The notes below the pieces were generated by a model. That model had not been told where the DNA came from. It did not search any database and saw only the letters and a list, made by a program, of their open reading frames with translations. From assembly GCA_017480185.1 (NCBI GenBank), contig JAFVBC010000031.1, positions 20,509 to 84,508 on the forward strand: a stretch of 64,000 nucleotides of DNA, in the 5' to 3' direction. This document shows, one piece after another, positions 18,925 to 27,750 of this stretch. The translations under genes were made by a program, and so were the position numbers. Source of the stretch: Bacteroidales bacterium (GTDB taxonomy: Bacteria > Bacteroidota > Bacteroidia > Bacteroidales > P3). Position 1 is the first letter of the stretch. The number at the start of each line of letters is the position of its first letter.

Positions 18925-18953
18925 TTGTGTTTGGACGAAAAAGTGTATCTTTG
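18925..18953 (+). promoter_or_regulatory. Bacteroidota-type promoter of lpd
   Basis: TATCTTTG at 18946-18953 matches the TAnnTTTG -7 consensus, and a TTG at 18925-18927 lies 18 bp upstream, close to the expected -33 spacing. The lpd start codon is 58 bp after the -7 box. Confidence 0.7.
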
Positions 18954-19011
18954 CAAGATTTAAGTAACCGAGACATTATCTCAATCTACAAAATAAACAC
19001 AACGATTTGTT

Positions 19012-20391
19012 ATGAAATACGACTTGATAGTGATAGGCAGCGGTCCTGGAGGATATGTGGCTGCTGTGCGCGGTGCACAACGCGGAATGAAGACCGCCGT
19101 GGTTGAACGCGAAAACTTGGGTGGCATTTGTCTGAACTGGGGCTGCATACCCACCAAGGCTTTGATGAAGAGTGCACAAGCCTACAACTATGTGCGTCAT
19201 GCTGCTGCCTACGGCGTGAAAGCCGAGGGTGCCGAGGCCGACCTTAATGCAATGGTCGACCGCTCGCGCGGCGTGGCTCAAACAATGAACAAAGGGGTTG
19301 AGTTTTTGCTGAAGAAAAACAACGTTGACGTGCTGCGTGGCACAGGGCGCGTGCGTCCAAACCATACGGTTGAAGTGGATGGCACCCCCTATGAGGCCGA
19401 CCACATAATCATTGCCACCGGGGCTCGCAGTCGCGTAATGCCACAGATGCCCCAAGACGGAAAGCACATCATTGGCTACCGCGAGGCCATGACCCTGCGC
19501 CAACAACCCAAGAGCATGCTGGTGTGTGGCAGTGGTGCCATAGGCAGCGAATTTGCCTTCTTCTACCAAAGCATTGGCACCGCCGTAACACTGGTCGAAT
19601 TTATGCCCCAAATACTGCCCAACGAAGATGAAGAGGTGGCAGCACAGATGAGCCGCAGTTTCCGTAAGATGGGAATGAAAGTGATGCCCAGTTGCTCGGT
19701 AGAGAAAGTCGACATCGAGGGCGATGTGTGCCATGTAACGGTGAAAGACCTTAAGAAGAACACCGAGACGGTGATTGACGTTGACGTGGTGTTGAGCGCG
19801 GTGGGAGTGGTAACCAACCTCGAAGATTTGGGATTGGAAGAGACAGGCATACGCTATGAGCGTGGCAAGATAGAGGTCGACGAGCACTACCGCACCAATG
19901 TCGAGGGCTACTATGCCATAGGCGATGTGGTGCACGGTCCGGCGTTGGCACATGTGGCCGGTAAAGAGGCCATTTGCTGCGTTGACAGCATTGCAGGCAA
20001 AGAAAGTGCCCCGGTGAACTATGCCAACGTGCCCGGATGCACCTACACCACCCCCGAGGTGGCCAGCGTGGGTCTGACCGAGAAGAAAGCCATTGATGCC
20101 GGCCACAACGTGAAAGTGGGCAAATTCTTCTTCAAAGCCAGCGGTAAGGCTACAGCTGCAGGCAACACCGATGGTTTTGTAAAAGTGGTGGCCGATGCCG
20201 ACACCGATAAGATACTGGGATGCCACATGTGTGGCGACAACGTTACGGAGATGATAGCCGAAGTGGTGGCCGCTCGCGAACAGGGATTGACTGTGCGCCA
20301 ATTGGCCGCTGCCATCCACCCCCACCCCACCATGAGCGAAGCGGTGATGGAGGCTTTGGAGGCCGTGCATGGCGAAGCCATTCACGGTTAA
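19012..20391 (+). CDS. lpdA: Dihydrolipoyl dehydrogenase
   Basis: The E3 flavoenzyme that reoxidises dihydrolipoyl groups with NAD in 2-oxoacid dehydrogenase complexes or the glycine cleavage system. The 459-residue protein has the FAD motif GSGPGGYVAAVRG, the redox disulphide Cys40/Cys45 in GGICLNWGCIPTKAL, the NAD-binding GSGAIGSEFAFFY, the second FAD motif YAIGDVVHGPALAHVA, and the catalytic HPHPTMSE at the C terminus. No E1, E2 or lipoate gene is adjacent, so which complex it serves is not visible here. It has its own promoter. The long opposite-strand open frame is a codon-usage shadow. Confidence 0.96.
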   Translation: MKYDLIVIGSGPGGYVAAVRGAQRGMKTAVVERENLGGICLNWGCIPTKALMKSAQAYNYVRHAAAYGVKAEGAEADLNAMVDRSRGVAQTMNKGVEFLLKKNNVDVLRGTGRVRPNHTVEVDGTPYEADHIIIATGARSRVMPQMPQDGKHIIGYREAMTLRQQPKSMLVCGSGAIGSEFAFFYQSIGTAVTLVEFMPQILPNEDEEVAAQMSRSFRKMGMKVMPSCSVEKVDIEGDVCHVTVKDLKKNTETVIDVDVVLSAVGVVTNLEDLGLEETGIRYERGKIEVDEHYRTNVEGYYAIGDVVHGPALAHVAGKEAICCVDSIAGKESAPVNYANVPGCTYTTPEVASVGLTEKKAIDAGHNVKVGKFFFKASGKATAAGNTDGFVKVVADADTDKILGCHMCGDNVTEMIAEVVAAREQGLTVRQLAAAIHPHPTMSEAVMEALEAVHGEAIHG

Positions 20392-20454
20392 TCAGCCTTA
20401 TCCACACAACCTCACTCGGCAACACTTATCCTCCCCAATGCAAACATCACACAA

Positions 20455-21423
20455 ATGCCATTGAGAGTATCGAAGCACGAAAAAGTAAGCGAGGGCTTGT
20501 ATCTTCCCGTATCGAAGCACTATAATTTGGGCGACTTCGGTGTGCGACAGCCAACTGATAAGCGCAGCATTGGCCGCCGATTCATCTGCACAGGCGACAT
20601 TGGCACGGGCATAATAGAGCACTCAAGCGAGAGTCGCTCTTATCAAAACCACGTGCAGCACCTAATTGCTGGCAACCGCACGTCGATGTGGCGATACATA
20701 ACCAATATGGAGCCAAAGTTCGACCGCCAGATAAAGAAAGCTATTGCGGCCATAGAAAGCTCTGAAGGACGCAAACGAACCATATTGGAGTGCTACACAC
20801 ATTGCCTTGAAGAGGCGCGTCAGGCCAACGCTGCCATAAACACAATAGAGGCGGTAAAACACAAGATGGGCAACCGCAGCACCAAGTTTCTGGTGGGTGT
20901 AATATCGCACTACAAGAAAAGCATTGAGCGCATGCGTGGCGAGATGCGAGCCATTCAATACAACGTGGCAAACACGTGCAGCGCCGAACGCATGCAAGCC
21001 TACAATGAGATGGTTGAAGCATTTATGGCGATATGCCACCTGCGAAGGGTATGGTGCTACGACGAACGGCTTAAGGAGCGATTTCGCCAAGTGTTTCCTG
21101 ACTTGGGCATATTCAATTTCATCCACGCCGACAACTTTATGCCCATGTTGCCCACTGCCGATGGTCAAAGCCTGTATATACTGCCCGACTGCTATATCGT
21201 GGCACGAAATGCGTTCGACTTCGACATAGTGCCTTTCAACAACTCGTCCATAGTGATTCAGGAACTGAACATAGAAGAACCATCCAACGTGCTGACGAAT
21301 AAGTTGGGCAATGCAGCCTGCATGTTGCGTCTGACTGCGGTCGGTCAGACCTACTACTTCTCGCACGTTAAAGTGGTGAAAGCCTTTGCTAATGCCCTTG
21401 AACAAGTGAAGTCTACCCCATGA
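20455..21423 (+). CDS. Protein of unknown function, cytoplasmic
   Basis: A 322-residue protein I do not recognise. It has no signal peptide or membrane segment. The first ~60 residues are rich in Gly, Arg and His (LPVSKHYNLGDFGVRQPTD); residues about 80-200 are helical and basic, with a likely coiled coil (EARQANAAINTIEAVKHKM, ERMRGEMRAIQYNV); the last third is mixed and ends in a small alpha/beta-like segment (YFSHVKVVKAFANALEQVK). Its stop overlaps the start of the M23 peptidase gene by 4 bp (ATGA), so the two are translationally coupled and may act together, perhaps in cell-wall control. That link is inference. Confidence 0.75.
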   Translation: MPLRVSKHEKVSEGLYLPVSKHYNLGDFGVRQPTDKRSIGRRFICTGDIGTGIIEHSSESRSYQNHVQHLIAGNRTSMWRYITNMEPKFDRQIKKAIAAIESSEGRKRTILECYTHCLEEARQANAAINTIEAVKHKMGNRSTKFLVGVISHYKKSIERMRGEMRAIQYNVANTCSAERMQAYNEMVEAFMAICHLRRVWCYDERLKERFRQVFPDLGIFNFIHADNFMPMLPTADGQSLYILPDCYIVARNAFDFDIVPFNNSSIVIQELNIEEPSNVLTNKLGNAACMLRLTAVGQTYYFSHVKVVKAFANALEQVKSTP

Positions 21424-22400
21424 GCAAAAAGCAACGACACACGTATAAATTCAACCCTCACACGTTGCGTTATGAGCGTGTGATAGTGTCGTTGCGCGAA
21501 AGGGTGAAGAAGTTCAGTTTCAGCATGTTGCTTGGTATTGTAACTGGGGTGATTATTGTGGTTGTGGTGATGCAGGCCATAGAAACGCCCAAAGAGCGCG
21601 CCATAAACGCCGAAATGCAACAATACAGGCAAGAAAGTCGACAAATGGCAAGCCGATTGGAACGCGCCGAGAAGGTATTGAACGACATAGAGGAGCGCGA
21701 CGACAACCTGTATCGCATAATCATGGAGAGCGAACCCGTGAGTCATGACCCATCGTCCTACCGACTTGCCGACCGCACAACCGACAGCAACGCCAATGAA
21801 ACCACACGCCTAATGCGTAAAACATCGCGTCGCATCGACGACTTGACCACACGGCTGTATGTGGAGTCGAGGTCGATTGACGAATTGTTTGCCATGGCGC
21901 TTGATAAGGGCGAGCGAATGAGGTGTATGCCAGCCATTATGCCCATAGCCAAAAACAAATGCAAGGTGGTGAGTGGATTTGGTATGAGGATGCATCCGAT
22001 ACTGAAGTACCGTCGTCTGCACTCGGGCATTGACTTCACCGCACGACAAGACACACCCATATATGCCACAGCCGATGGCACTGTGGAGGTGGCTGGAAAG
22101 AATGTGGCTGGATATAGTGGTTACGGCACTGTGGTGGTGATCAACCACGGATATGGCTTCAAAACCCTATATGCACACATGCACACAGCCAAAGTGCATG
22201 CTGGCCAGAAGGTGCAACGTGGCACACAGATAGGCACGGTGGGCAATAGTGGATTGTCGTCGGGTACACACCTGCACTACGAAGTGATACAAAACGGCAA
22301 GAAAATAGACCCGATATATTTCTTCTTCAACGACCTCACTGCCGACGAATATGAAGAGGTGCTCGAATTGGCTCGCCGCGAAAATCAAAGCATGAGCTGA
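21420..22400 (+). CDS. M23 family metallopeptidase, membrane-anchored
   Basis: A LytM-type zinc endopeptidase, probably acting on peptidoglycan in the periplasm or as a regulator of other wall hydrolases. The 326-residue protein has a basic cytoplasmic tail, one membrane helix (about 34-53, MLLGIVTGVIIVVVVM), a coiled-coil region (about 60-160) and the M23 domain (about 195-300) with HSGIDFTA and HLHYEV, which carry the zinc ligands, and GFGMRMHPILKYRRLH at its start. Since the ligand residues are all present it should be an active enzyme. It is coupled to the unknown gene upstream and ends 4 bp before ispH. Confidence 0.92.
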   Translation: MSKKQRHTYKFNPHTLRYERVIVSLRERVKKFSFSMLLGIVTGVIIVVVVMQAIETPKERAINAEMQQYRQESRQMASRLERAEKVLNDIEERDDNLYRIIMESEPVSHDPSSYRLADRTTDSNANETTRLMRKTSRRIDDLTTRLYVESRSIDELFAMALDKGERMRCMPAIMPIAKNKCKVVSGFGMRMHPILKYRRLHSGIDFTARQDTPIYATADGTVEVAGKNVAGYSGYGTVVVINHGYGFKTLYAHMHTAKVHAGQKVQRGTQIGTVGNSGLSSGTHLHYEVIQNGKKIDPIYFFFNDLTADEYEEVLELARRENQSMS

Positions 22401-22404
22401 TGAC

Positions 22405-23259
22405 ATGGAGATAAAGATTGACGAGAAAGCTGGTTTTTGCTTTGGAGTGGTGAAAGCCATCGGGGCAGCCGAGACTGTGCTTGACCGATGCGGACATCTT
22501 TTCTGTTTGGGCGACATTGTTCACAACAGTGCCGAGGTGGAGCGTCTGCGTCTCAAAGGATTGCAGGTGATTGACCATGCTCAACTTGACACCATGAGCA
22601 ACGCCACGGTGCTGATTAGAGCTCATGGCGAACCACCTTCGACCTACGCCACAGCGCATGCTCACAACATTGAGTTGATTGACGCCACATGCCCAATCGT
22701 GTTGGCATTGCAAAAAAACATCAAAGTCGGCTATGAGGAGATGCAGCAACGAGGCGGACAAGTGGTGATATTCGGCAAGAAAGGGCACGCCGAGGTAACA
22801 GGACTGGATGGGCAAACCAATGGCACCGCCATAATAGTGAGCCACTGCGATGAATTGGACGGGATTGACTGGTCTAAACCTATACGCTTGTATTCGCAAA
22901 CCACCAAGAATAGAGACGAGTATCGCCGACTGATTGACAACATAAGAAGCAGATTGCCCGAAGGAGCCGACTTTGTGGCTCACGACACCGTATGCAACCG
23001 AGTGGCCAATAGAGCAAAAGAATTGGAGGCCTTTGCCCAAAGTGTTGACGTGCTGCTATTTGTGGCTGGAGCCAATAGCAGTAACGGACGTTACCTTTAC
23101 GAACATTGCTGCAAGGTGCAGCCAAAGACACACTTGATCTCCTCGGCAGAAGAGATTGACTCAAATTGGCTGGCCGATGCAAAAGTGGTTGGCATAAGCG
23201 GCGGCACATCAACACCACGATGGCTAATGGAGATAATAAAAAAGCAACTTGACACTTGA
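22405..23259 (+). CDS. ispH: 4-hydroxy-3-methylbut-2-enyl diphosphate reductase
   Basis: IspH is the iron-sulphur enzyme of the last step of the non-mevalonate (MEP) isoprenoid pathway, making IPP and DMAPP. In 284 residues the three cluster cysteines are visible: Cys12 in AGFCFGV, the one in DATCPIVL and the one in HDTVCNRVANRA. His40 in GDIVHNSAEV and the RAHGEPPS loop bind the substrate diphosphate. Length matches the stand-alone family without an S1 extension. Its end overlaps the start of recF by 11 bp. Confidence 0.96.
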   Translation: MEIKIDEKAGFCFGVVKAIGAAETVLDRCGHLFCLGDIVHNSAEVERLRLKGLQVIDHAQLDTMSNATVLIRAHGEPPSTYATAHAHNIELIDATCPIVLALQKNIKVGYEEMQQRGGQVVIFGKKGHAEVTGLDGQTNGTAIIVSHCDELDGIDWSKPIRLYSQTTKNRDEYRRLIDNIRSRLPEGADFVAHDTVCNRVANRAKELEAFAQSVDVLLFVAGANSSNGRYLYEHCCKVQPKTHLISSAEEIDSNWLADAKVVGISGGTSTPRWLMEIIKKQLDT

Positions 23260-24337
23260 CAGGCTCATAATAACCGATTTCAAGAACTACGCATTGGCTG
23301 AAGCGGAGTTTTGCGGCAACGTTAACTGTTTTGTAGGCAACAACGGTGCAGGTAAGACAAACCTGCTTGATGCCATACACTACCTCTCGTTCTGCAAGAG
23401 CTATTTTAATCCGATTGATACACAAAACATACGTATCGGGGCGGATGCTTTTGCTTTGCACGGCACCTATGGAGAAGGGCAAGTGAGTTGCATTGTGCGA
23501 CGGAATGGTGGGAAAGTGATGAAATGGAACAGGAAGGCCTATAAGACCCTATCTGAACACATCGGGAAAATACCCCTCGTGATGGTAACTCCTACCGATC
23601 AAAACTTGATAACTGGAGGGAGTGAACTGCGGAGAAAGTTTGTTGACCTTGTGATTTCACAAACCGATCAGTTGTACCTCTCACACCTAATTGACTACAA
23701 TAAAGCCCTTGACCAACGCAACCGCCTGCTGAAACAGATGTGGGACGATCGGAAATGGGACGAAAATATGTTGGAGTTGTGGGACGAGCAGTTGTGCCGA
23801 CACGGCGAGTATCTGTACGAGACGCGACAGGAATTTGTGGTGGCTTTTGGCAAATTGTTTGCAGATTACTATCACATCATTGCTGGCGACAACGAGCCAG
23901 GGCACATTGGCTACCTGCGCAACACCGCACCCATTGCGCAACAACTGCAAACAAGCCACACGGAAGATAGATACGCCCTGCACACCACTCATGGACCACA
24001 CAAAGACGACGTGCAACTTGACCTAATGGAGGGAATGAGTGTGAAACGCTATGGCTCGCAGGGACAACAGAAGAGTTTCTCGCTTGCATTGAAACTTGCA
24101 CAGTTTCAATACCTCTATAACCACAAGGGAGAGAAGCCCATACTGCTGCTTGACGACATTTTTGACAAACTGGATATGCTTCGCGTTAAGCAACTGATTG
24201 GGCTGGTTGGAAGCGACAGGTTTGGTCAGGTGTTTCTGACCGACACCCAACCGGGGCGAGTTGAAGCCCTATTTGCAGAGTTGTCGCACATGGATCATTG
24301 CATTTTCAATATTGACAAAGGAGAGGTAAAGATATGA
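23249..24337 (+). CDS. recF: DNA replication and repair protein RecF
   Basis: RecF is an SMC-like ATPase that helps load RecA at single-strand gaps. The 362-residue protein has Walker A GNNGAGKTNLLDAIHYL, a signature region QGQQKSFSLALKLAQ, and Walker B ILLLDDIFDKLD near the C terminus. The start appears to be a TTG at 23249 (reads as MTLDRLIITDFKNY), inside the end of ispH; there is no better ATG, and the usual family opening (LxLxNFKNY) fits this start. It is followed by a DciA-like gene with a 4-bp overlap. dnaA, often next to recF in other bacteria, is 30 kb away here. Confidence 0.94.
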   Translation: MTLDRLIITDFKNYALAEAEFCGNVNCFVGNNGAGKTNLLDAIHYLSFCKSYFNPIDTQNIRIGADAFALHGTYGEGQVSCIVRRNGGKVMKWNRKAYKTLSEHIGKIPLVMVTPTDQNLITGGSELRRKFVDLVISQTDQLYLSHLIDYNKALDQRNRLLKQMWDDRKWDENMLELWDEQLCRHGEYLYETRQEFVVAFGKLFADYYHIIAGDNEPGHIGYLRNTAPIAQQLQTSHTEDRYALHTTHGPHKDDVQLDLMEGMSVKRYGSQGQQKSFSLALKLAQFQYLYNHKGEKPILLLDDIFDKLDMLRVKQLIGLVGSDRFGQVFLTDTQPGRVEALFAELSHMDHCIFNIDKGEVKI

Positions 24338-24618
24338 GCGAGGAAAAGCCATTGTCGGTTTTTATGCAGCAAGCTTTTAATAGGTTGGGGATGCGCGACC
24401 TGTCGGACGAGATGGCAGTGGAAAGAGTCTACAACGAAGCCGCAGGCGAACTGATTGCAAGAATGACACTATCCCTAAAGTTTCAAGCTGGTACCCTACG
24501 GCTGAAGGTAACATCGGCTGCTCTGAAAAACGAATTAACCATGAGACGTGAGGGGTTGAGATTGAAACTTAACGAATCTTTGGGACGCGAAGTGGTAAAA
24601 AAAATTGTGGTGGAATGA
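24334..24618 (+). CDS. DciA-like protein (DUF721)
   Basis: A 94-residue protein of the DUF721 family. In many bacteria members of this family (DciA) help to load the replicative helicase. Visible features are the N-terminal QQAFNRLGMRDLSDEMAVER and the core TLRLKVTSAALKNELTMRRE, then LKLNESLGREVVKKIVVE at the end. This is the short form with only the KH-like domain. The ATGA overlap with recF and the overlap with the ABC gene after it suggest one transcript. A role in replication is inferred from the family and from the recF neighbour. Confidence 0.82.
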   Translation: MSEEKPLSVFMQQAFNRLGMRDLSDEMAVERVYNEAAGELIARMTLSLKFQAGTLRLKVTSAALKNELTMRREGLRLKLNESLGREVVKKIVVE

Positions 24619-26237
24619 GGCAGTTGTGGCAGGCAATGATGATGGTGCGCCAATGCAATAAAGCTGCATTTTGGCGCAAGATTGTATATGTGCTTCTCCA
24701 GAGCATACTGCCAATTGCCAATCTATATGTACTGAAACTACTGATAGACAGTATTGAACAAATAGTTTCTCACCCCTATCCCACAACAAGTTTTGTTCCA
24801 TACTTGCTCATAATGTGTGGCATATATCTTGCCAACAGGATTGTTGGCGCACTGAGTGCGGTGAACAACGACGTTTTATCTCAAATGCTGATTGATTACT
24901 TGAGCGATAAAACGCAACGGCAAGCGGCAATACTTGACATGTCGTACTACGACAACCCACAATACTACGACACATTGCACCGAGCCCAACAGGAGGTGGG
25001 GTACAGACCACTACAGATAATTAACAATACGATGGGGCTGATTGGGGCTACGGTTTCTATTGTCGGTGTGGTGGCTCTATTGTGGAATACCGCGCTTTGG
25101 ATTGTTGGTGTGATGGTGTTAGCCGTACTGCCAGGTTTTGCACTGAGACTATACAAATCACAAATCATATACCGATTTCGGAAAAACAATACCCAAACAT
25201 ATCGTCAAACCTCATACTTCAGTGCCCTTTTAACGGGTCGGGACTTTGCCAAAGAGATGCGCGCCTACAACCTATCAGCACTGTTCAGAGAACGATATGT
25301 GGGGGTGAGACGCATTTTGAGGCGACGACTTACAACAATAATTCGCAAGATGGGCGCAATTGATATCGTGTGTGGGGTGGTAGAATCCGCAGCAATGCTG
25401 CTGGCTATGGTCTCGCTGATTGGTCAAACAACGAAAGGGGCTATAAGCATCGGCTCGTTTGTGATGTTGTTTGAAGCATTCCGCAGAGGAGTTGGATATA
25501 TACAGAGTTGGATAAACTCATTTTCTGGATTGTACGATAGCAGGCTGTTTATAAGCAATTTGTTTGAGTTTCTACGTCTCAAACCTCAAATTGTTTCCCC
25601 AGCCGACGCATTGCCATTTCCAAAAGAGATTACATGCGTTGAGTTCCACAACGTTACATTTCGCTATCCCGACATGAGACACAACGTGTTGGAACACTAT
25701 TCGATGAGGTTTAACCGAGGGAAAATCAACGTTATTGAAGGGGAAAATGGATATGGGAAGAGCACCGTTGTGAAATTGCTTCTCCGTTTTTATGACCCCG
25801 ATGAGGGAGCGATAACCGTAAATGGTATTGACATTAGACAATTCAATCTTGAAGATCTGCGCAAGAATATAGGTACAATATTTCAAGATTTCGTCCGTTA
25901 TAACTCTACATTGAGAGAGAATGTAACGTTTGGTGCAAGTGGCGATGATAGCAAAGATATTGAGCGTGTGATTAAAGCAGTGGGCGTTGACAAGATAGCC
26001 AGCCGATTGGAAAAGGGGCTTGACACCCCGTTGGGCAAAATGTTTGACGGCGGAAATGAGTTGAGCATGGGGCAATGGCAACGGGTGGCACTGGCAAGAA
26101 TGCTATATAGCAATGCAAAAGTGCTTGTGATGGACGAACCCATGGCTTGGCTTGACACTGAAAGCAGGCAGGAGGTCAACATGGTAATGGATGCCTTGAA
26201 AGAGGAAAAACTGATAATAGTAATAAATCACAGATAG
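24615..26237 (+). CDS. ABC transporter, fused membrane and ATPase domains, short C terminus
   Basis: A 540-residue ABC exporter half-transporter. Residues about 20-310 carry six predicted membrane helices, residues about 335-540 the ATPase with Walker A GENGYGKST, Q-loop in TIFQDFVRYNSTLREN, signature LSMGQWQRVALARML and Walker B KVLVMDEPMAWLD. The protein ends at IVINHR, i.e. directly after the switch (H-loop) histidine; the usual 40-60 residues that follow are missing. I looked at the other two frames after the stop (26237-26300) and saw no lost tail. The substrate is unknown. The gene overlaps the DciA-like gene by 4 bp. Confidence 0.85.
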   Translation: MRQLWQAMMMVRQCNKAAFWRKIVYVLLQSILPIANLYVLKLLIDSIEQIVSHPYPTTSFVPYLLIMCGIYLANRIVGALSAVNNDVLSQMLIDYLSDKTQRQAAILDMSYYDNPQYYDTLHRAQQEVGYRPLQIINNTMGLIGATVSIVGVVALLWNTALWIVGVMVLAVLPGFALRLYKSQIIYRFRKNNTQTYRQTSYFSALLTGRDFAKEMRAYNLSALFRERYVGVRRILRRRLTTIIRKMGAIDIVCGVVESAAMLLAMVSLIGQTTKGAISIGSFVMLFEAFRRGVGYIQSWINSFSGLYDSRLFISNLFEFLRLKPQIVSPADALPFPKEITCVEFHNVTFRYPDMRHNVLEHYSMRFNRGKINVIEGENGYGKSTVVKLLLRFYDPDEGAITVNGIDIRQFNLEDLRKNIGTIFQDFVRYNSTLRENVTFGASGDDSKDIERVIKAVGVDKIASRLEKGLDTPLGKMFDGGNELSMGQWQRVALARMLYSNAKVLVMDEPMAWLDTESRQEVNMVMDALKEEKLIIVINHR

Positions 26238-26271
26238 TAACATTTACTTGAAAAGTTTTAATTCGAACAAC

Positions 26272-27711
26272 ATGATTAGATACACCCTTGACACGATAGA
26301 TACAAAGAACTGTCAGAGCAACCTTATCTTACTGTATGGAGATGAGGTGGCAGAGCGGCAGTTGCCCTTGTCTAAAAAAGAGATTGAACGAGTAAAACAA
26401 TTGCGCGCCAAAGACAAGGCATTTATTGTGGCATTTGATCGTCTGCCCTATCACTTATACGTGGTTGGCTTTGATAGCGAAAAAAAATCATCTGAAAGCC
26501 AAGAAACGTTGCGCAGACAGGCGGCAAAGTTGCTCACTGTGTTGCTCTCCGATGAGGCTTACGAAATGGCAATAACCGGAGTTGGGACATTGACCGAGGA
26601 GATAGTGGCCTTTATTGAAGGATTAACTCTATCCGATTATAGTTTTGACAGATTCAAAAGCAAAGAGGCGGAGCACCTAAAATCAATAAGCATAGACACC
26701 TCGTTCCTTAATCAAAATGAGTTAGACGAGTTGACAAATCTATGGAACAGGATATTTTGGTGCAGAGAATGGGTGAATTTGCCTGTAGCAAATCTTAATG
26801 CAGAAACCTTTGCCGACGAAATTGCTTGTGTAGCGGGACAGTTGGAGGATGTGTCGTGCACCGTAATGAACAAGAAACAAATTGAAAGTCTACGCATGGG
26901 TGGTCTGCTGGCTGTGAATAAAGGAAGTGTAGACGAGCCAAGATTTATTATAGTTGAATACAAACCACAAAGCGCCTCTGACCGTCAGCCTATTGTGCTG
27001 GTTGGCAAAGGAATAACCTACGATACCGGCGGTTTGAACATAAAGCCAGACGACTATATGCAGGAGATGAAATCGGATATGGCTGGTGCGGCTACAATGG
27101 CATCCGTAGTGTTTGCTGCTGCAGATAATAAACTGCCAGTTCACCTCATTGCCCTACTGCCAATGACCGACAACCGTCCAGGCTTTAATGCCTATGCTGC
27201 TGACGATGTGTTGACAATGTACGATGGAACAACTGTTGAGGTTGTGAATACAGATGCAGAAGGTCGCTTGATTTTGGCTGATGCTATAGCCTTTGCTGCA
27301 AAGAATTACCAACCTAAAGTCATAATAGACTCGGCCACTCTGACTGGTGCAGCCGTTAGAGCCATTTCCACTTTTGGCATTGCAGCCATGGAGCAAAACG
27401 CGAGCAACGAACTGTCAATGCTAAAGATTGTGGGCGAGCAAGTGTATGAACGCATTGTGGAGTTTCCTATGTGGAAAGAGTATGACAAGTTGATTGAGTC
27501 CGAGGTTGCTGATATTCGAAACTGCGGAAGCATACCCCAAGCTGGGACAATCACAGCCGGAAAGTTTTTAGCCCATTTTGCAAAAGATGTACCATTCATT
27601 CATCTTGACATTGCTGGAGTTGCATTTTTCTCAAAATCTCAACACTACTATCGTTATGGAGCATCGGGTTACGGAATCAGATTGCTATACGCATACCTCC
27701 AGATGCAATAA
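26272..27711 (+). CDS. Leucyl aminopeptidase (M17 family)
   Basis: A dinuclear-metal cytoplasmic aminopeptidase of 479 residues. The catalytic C-terminal domain has GKGITYDTGGLNIKP, MKSDMAGAATM, NRPGFNAYAADDVLT, the family signature NTDAEGRL and the DSATLTGAA loop, which supply the metal ligands and the active-site Lys and Arg. The N-terminal domain is diverged. I use the ATG at 26272 (MIRYTLDTID); an in-frame TTG at 26248 overlaps nothing useful and lacks support. It heads a chain with pdxA, polA, an exported unknown and a C10 protease. Confidence 0.93.
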   Translation: MIRYTLDTIDTKNCQSNLILLYGDEVAERQLPLSKKEIERVKQLRAKDKAFIVAFDRLPYHLYVVGFDSEKKSSESQETLRRQAAKLLTVLLSDEAYEMAITGVGTLTEEIVAFIEGLTLSDYSFDRFKSKEAEHLKSISIDTSFLNQNELDELTNLWNRIFWCREWVNLPVANLNAETFADEIACVAGQLEDVSCTVMNKKQIESLRMGGLLAVNKGSVDEPRFIIVEYKPQSASDRQPIVLVGKGITYDTGGLNIKPDDYMQEMKSDMAGAATMASVVFAAADNKLPVHLIALLPMTDNRPGFNAYAADDVLTMYDGTTVEVVNTDAEGRLILADAIAFAAKNYQPKVIIDSATLTGAAVRAISTFGIAAMEQNASNELSMLKIVGEQVYERIVEFPMWKEYDKLIESEVADIRNCGSIPQAGTITAGKFLAHFAKDVPFIHLDIAGVAFFSKSQHYYRYGASGYGIRLLYAYLQMQ

Positions 27712-27750
27712 AACATTATTTTCAGATACATAAAATTGCTAATATAAACA

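Noticed and set aside
18976-20385. 469-codon open frame opposite lpd
   Set aside because: Antisense shadow of a complete dihydrolipoyl dehydrogenase, with no recognisable domain.
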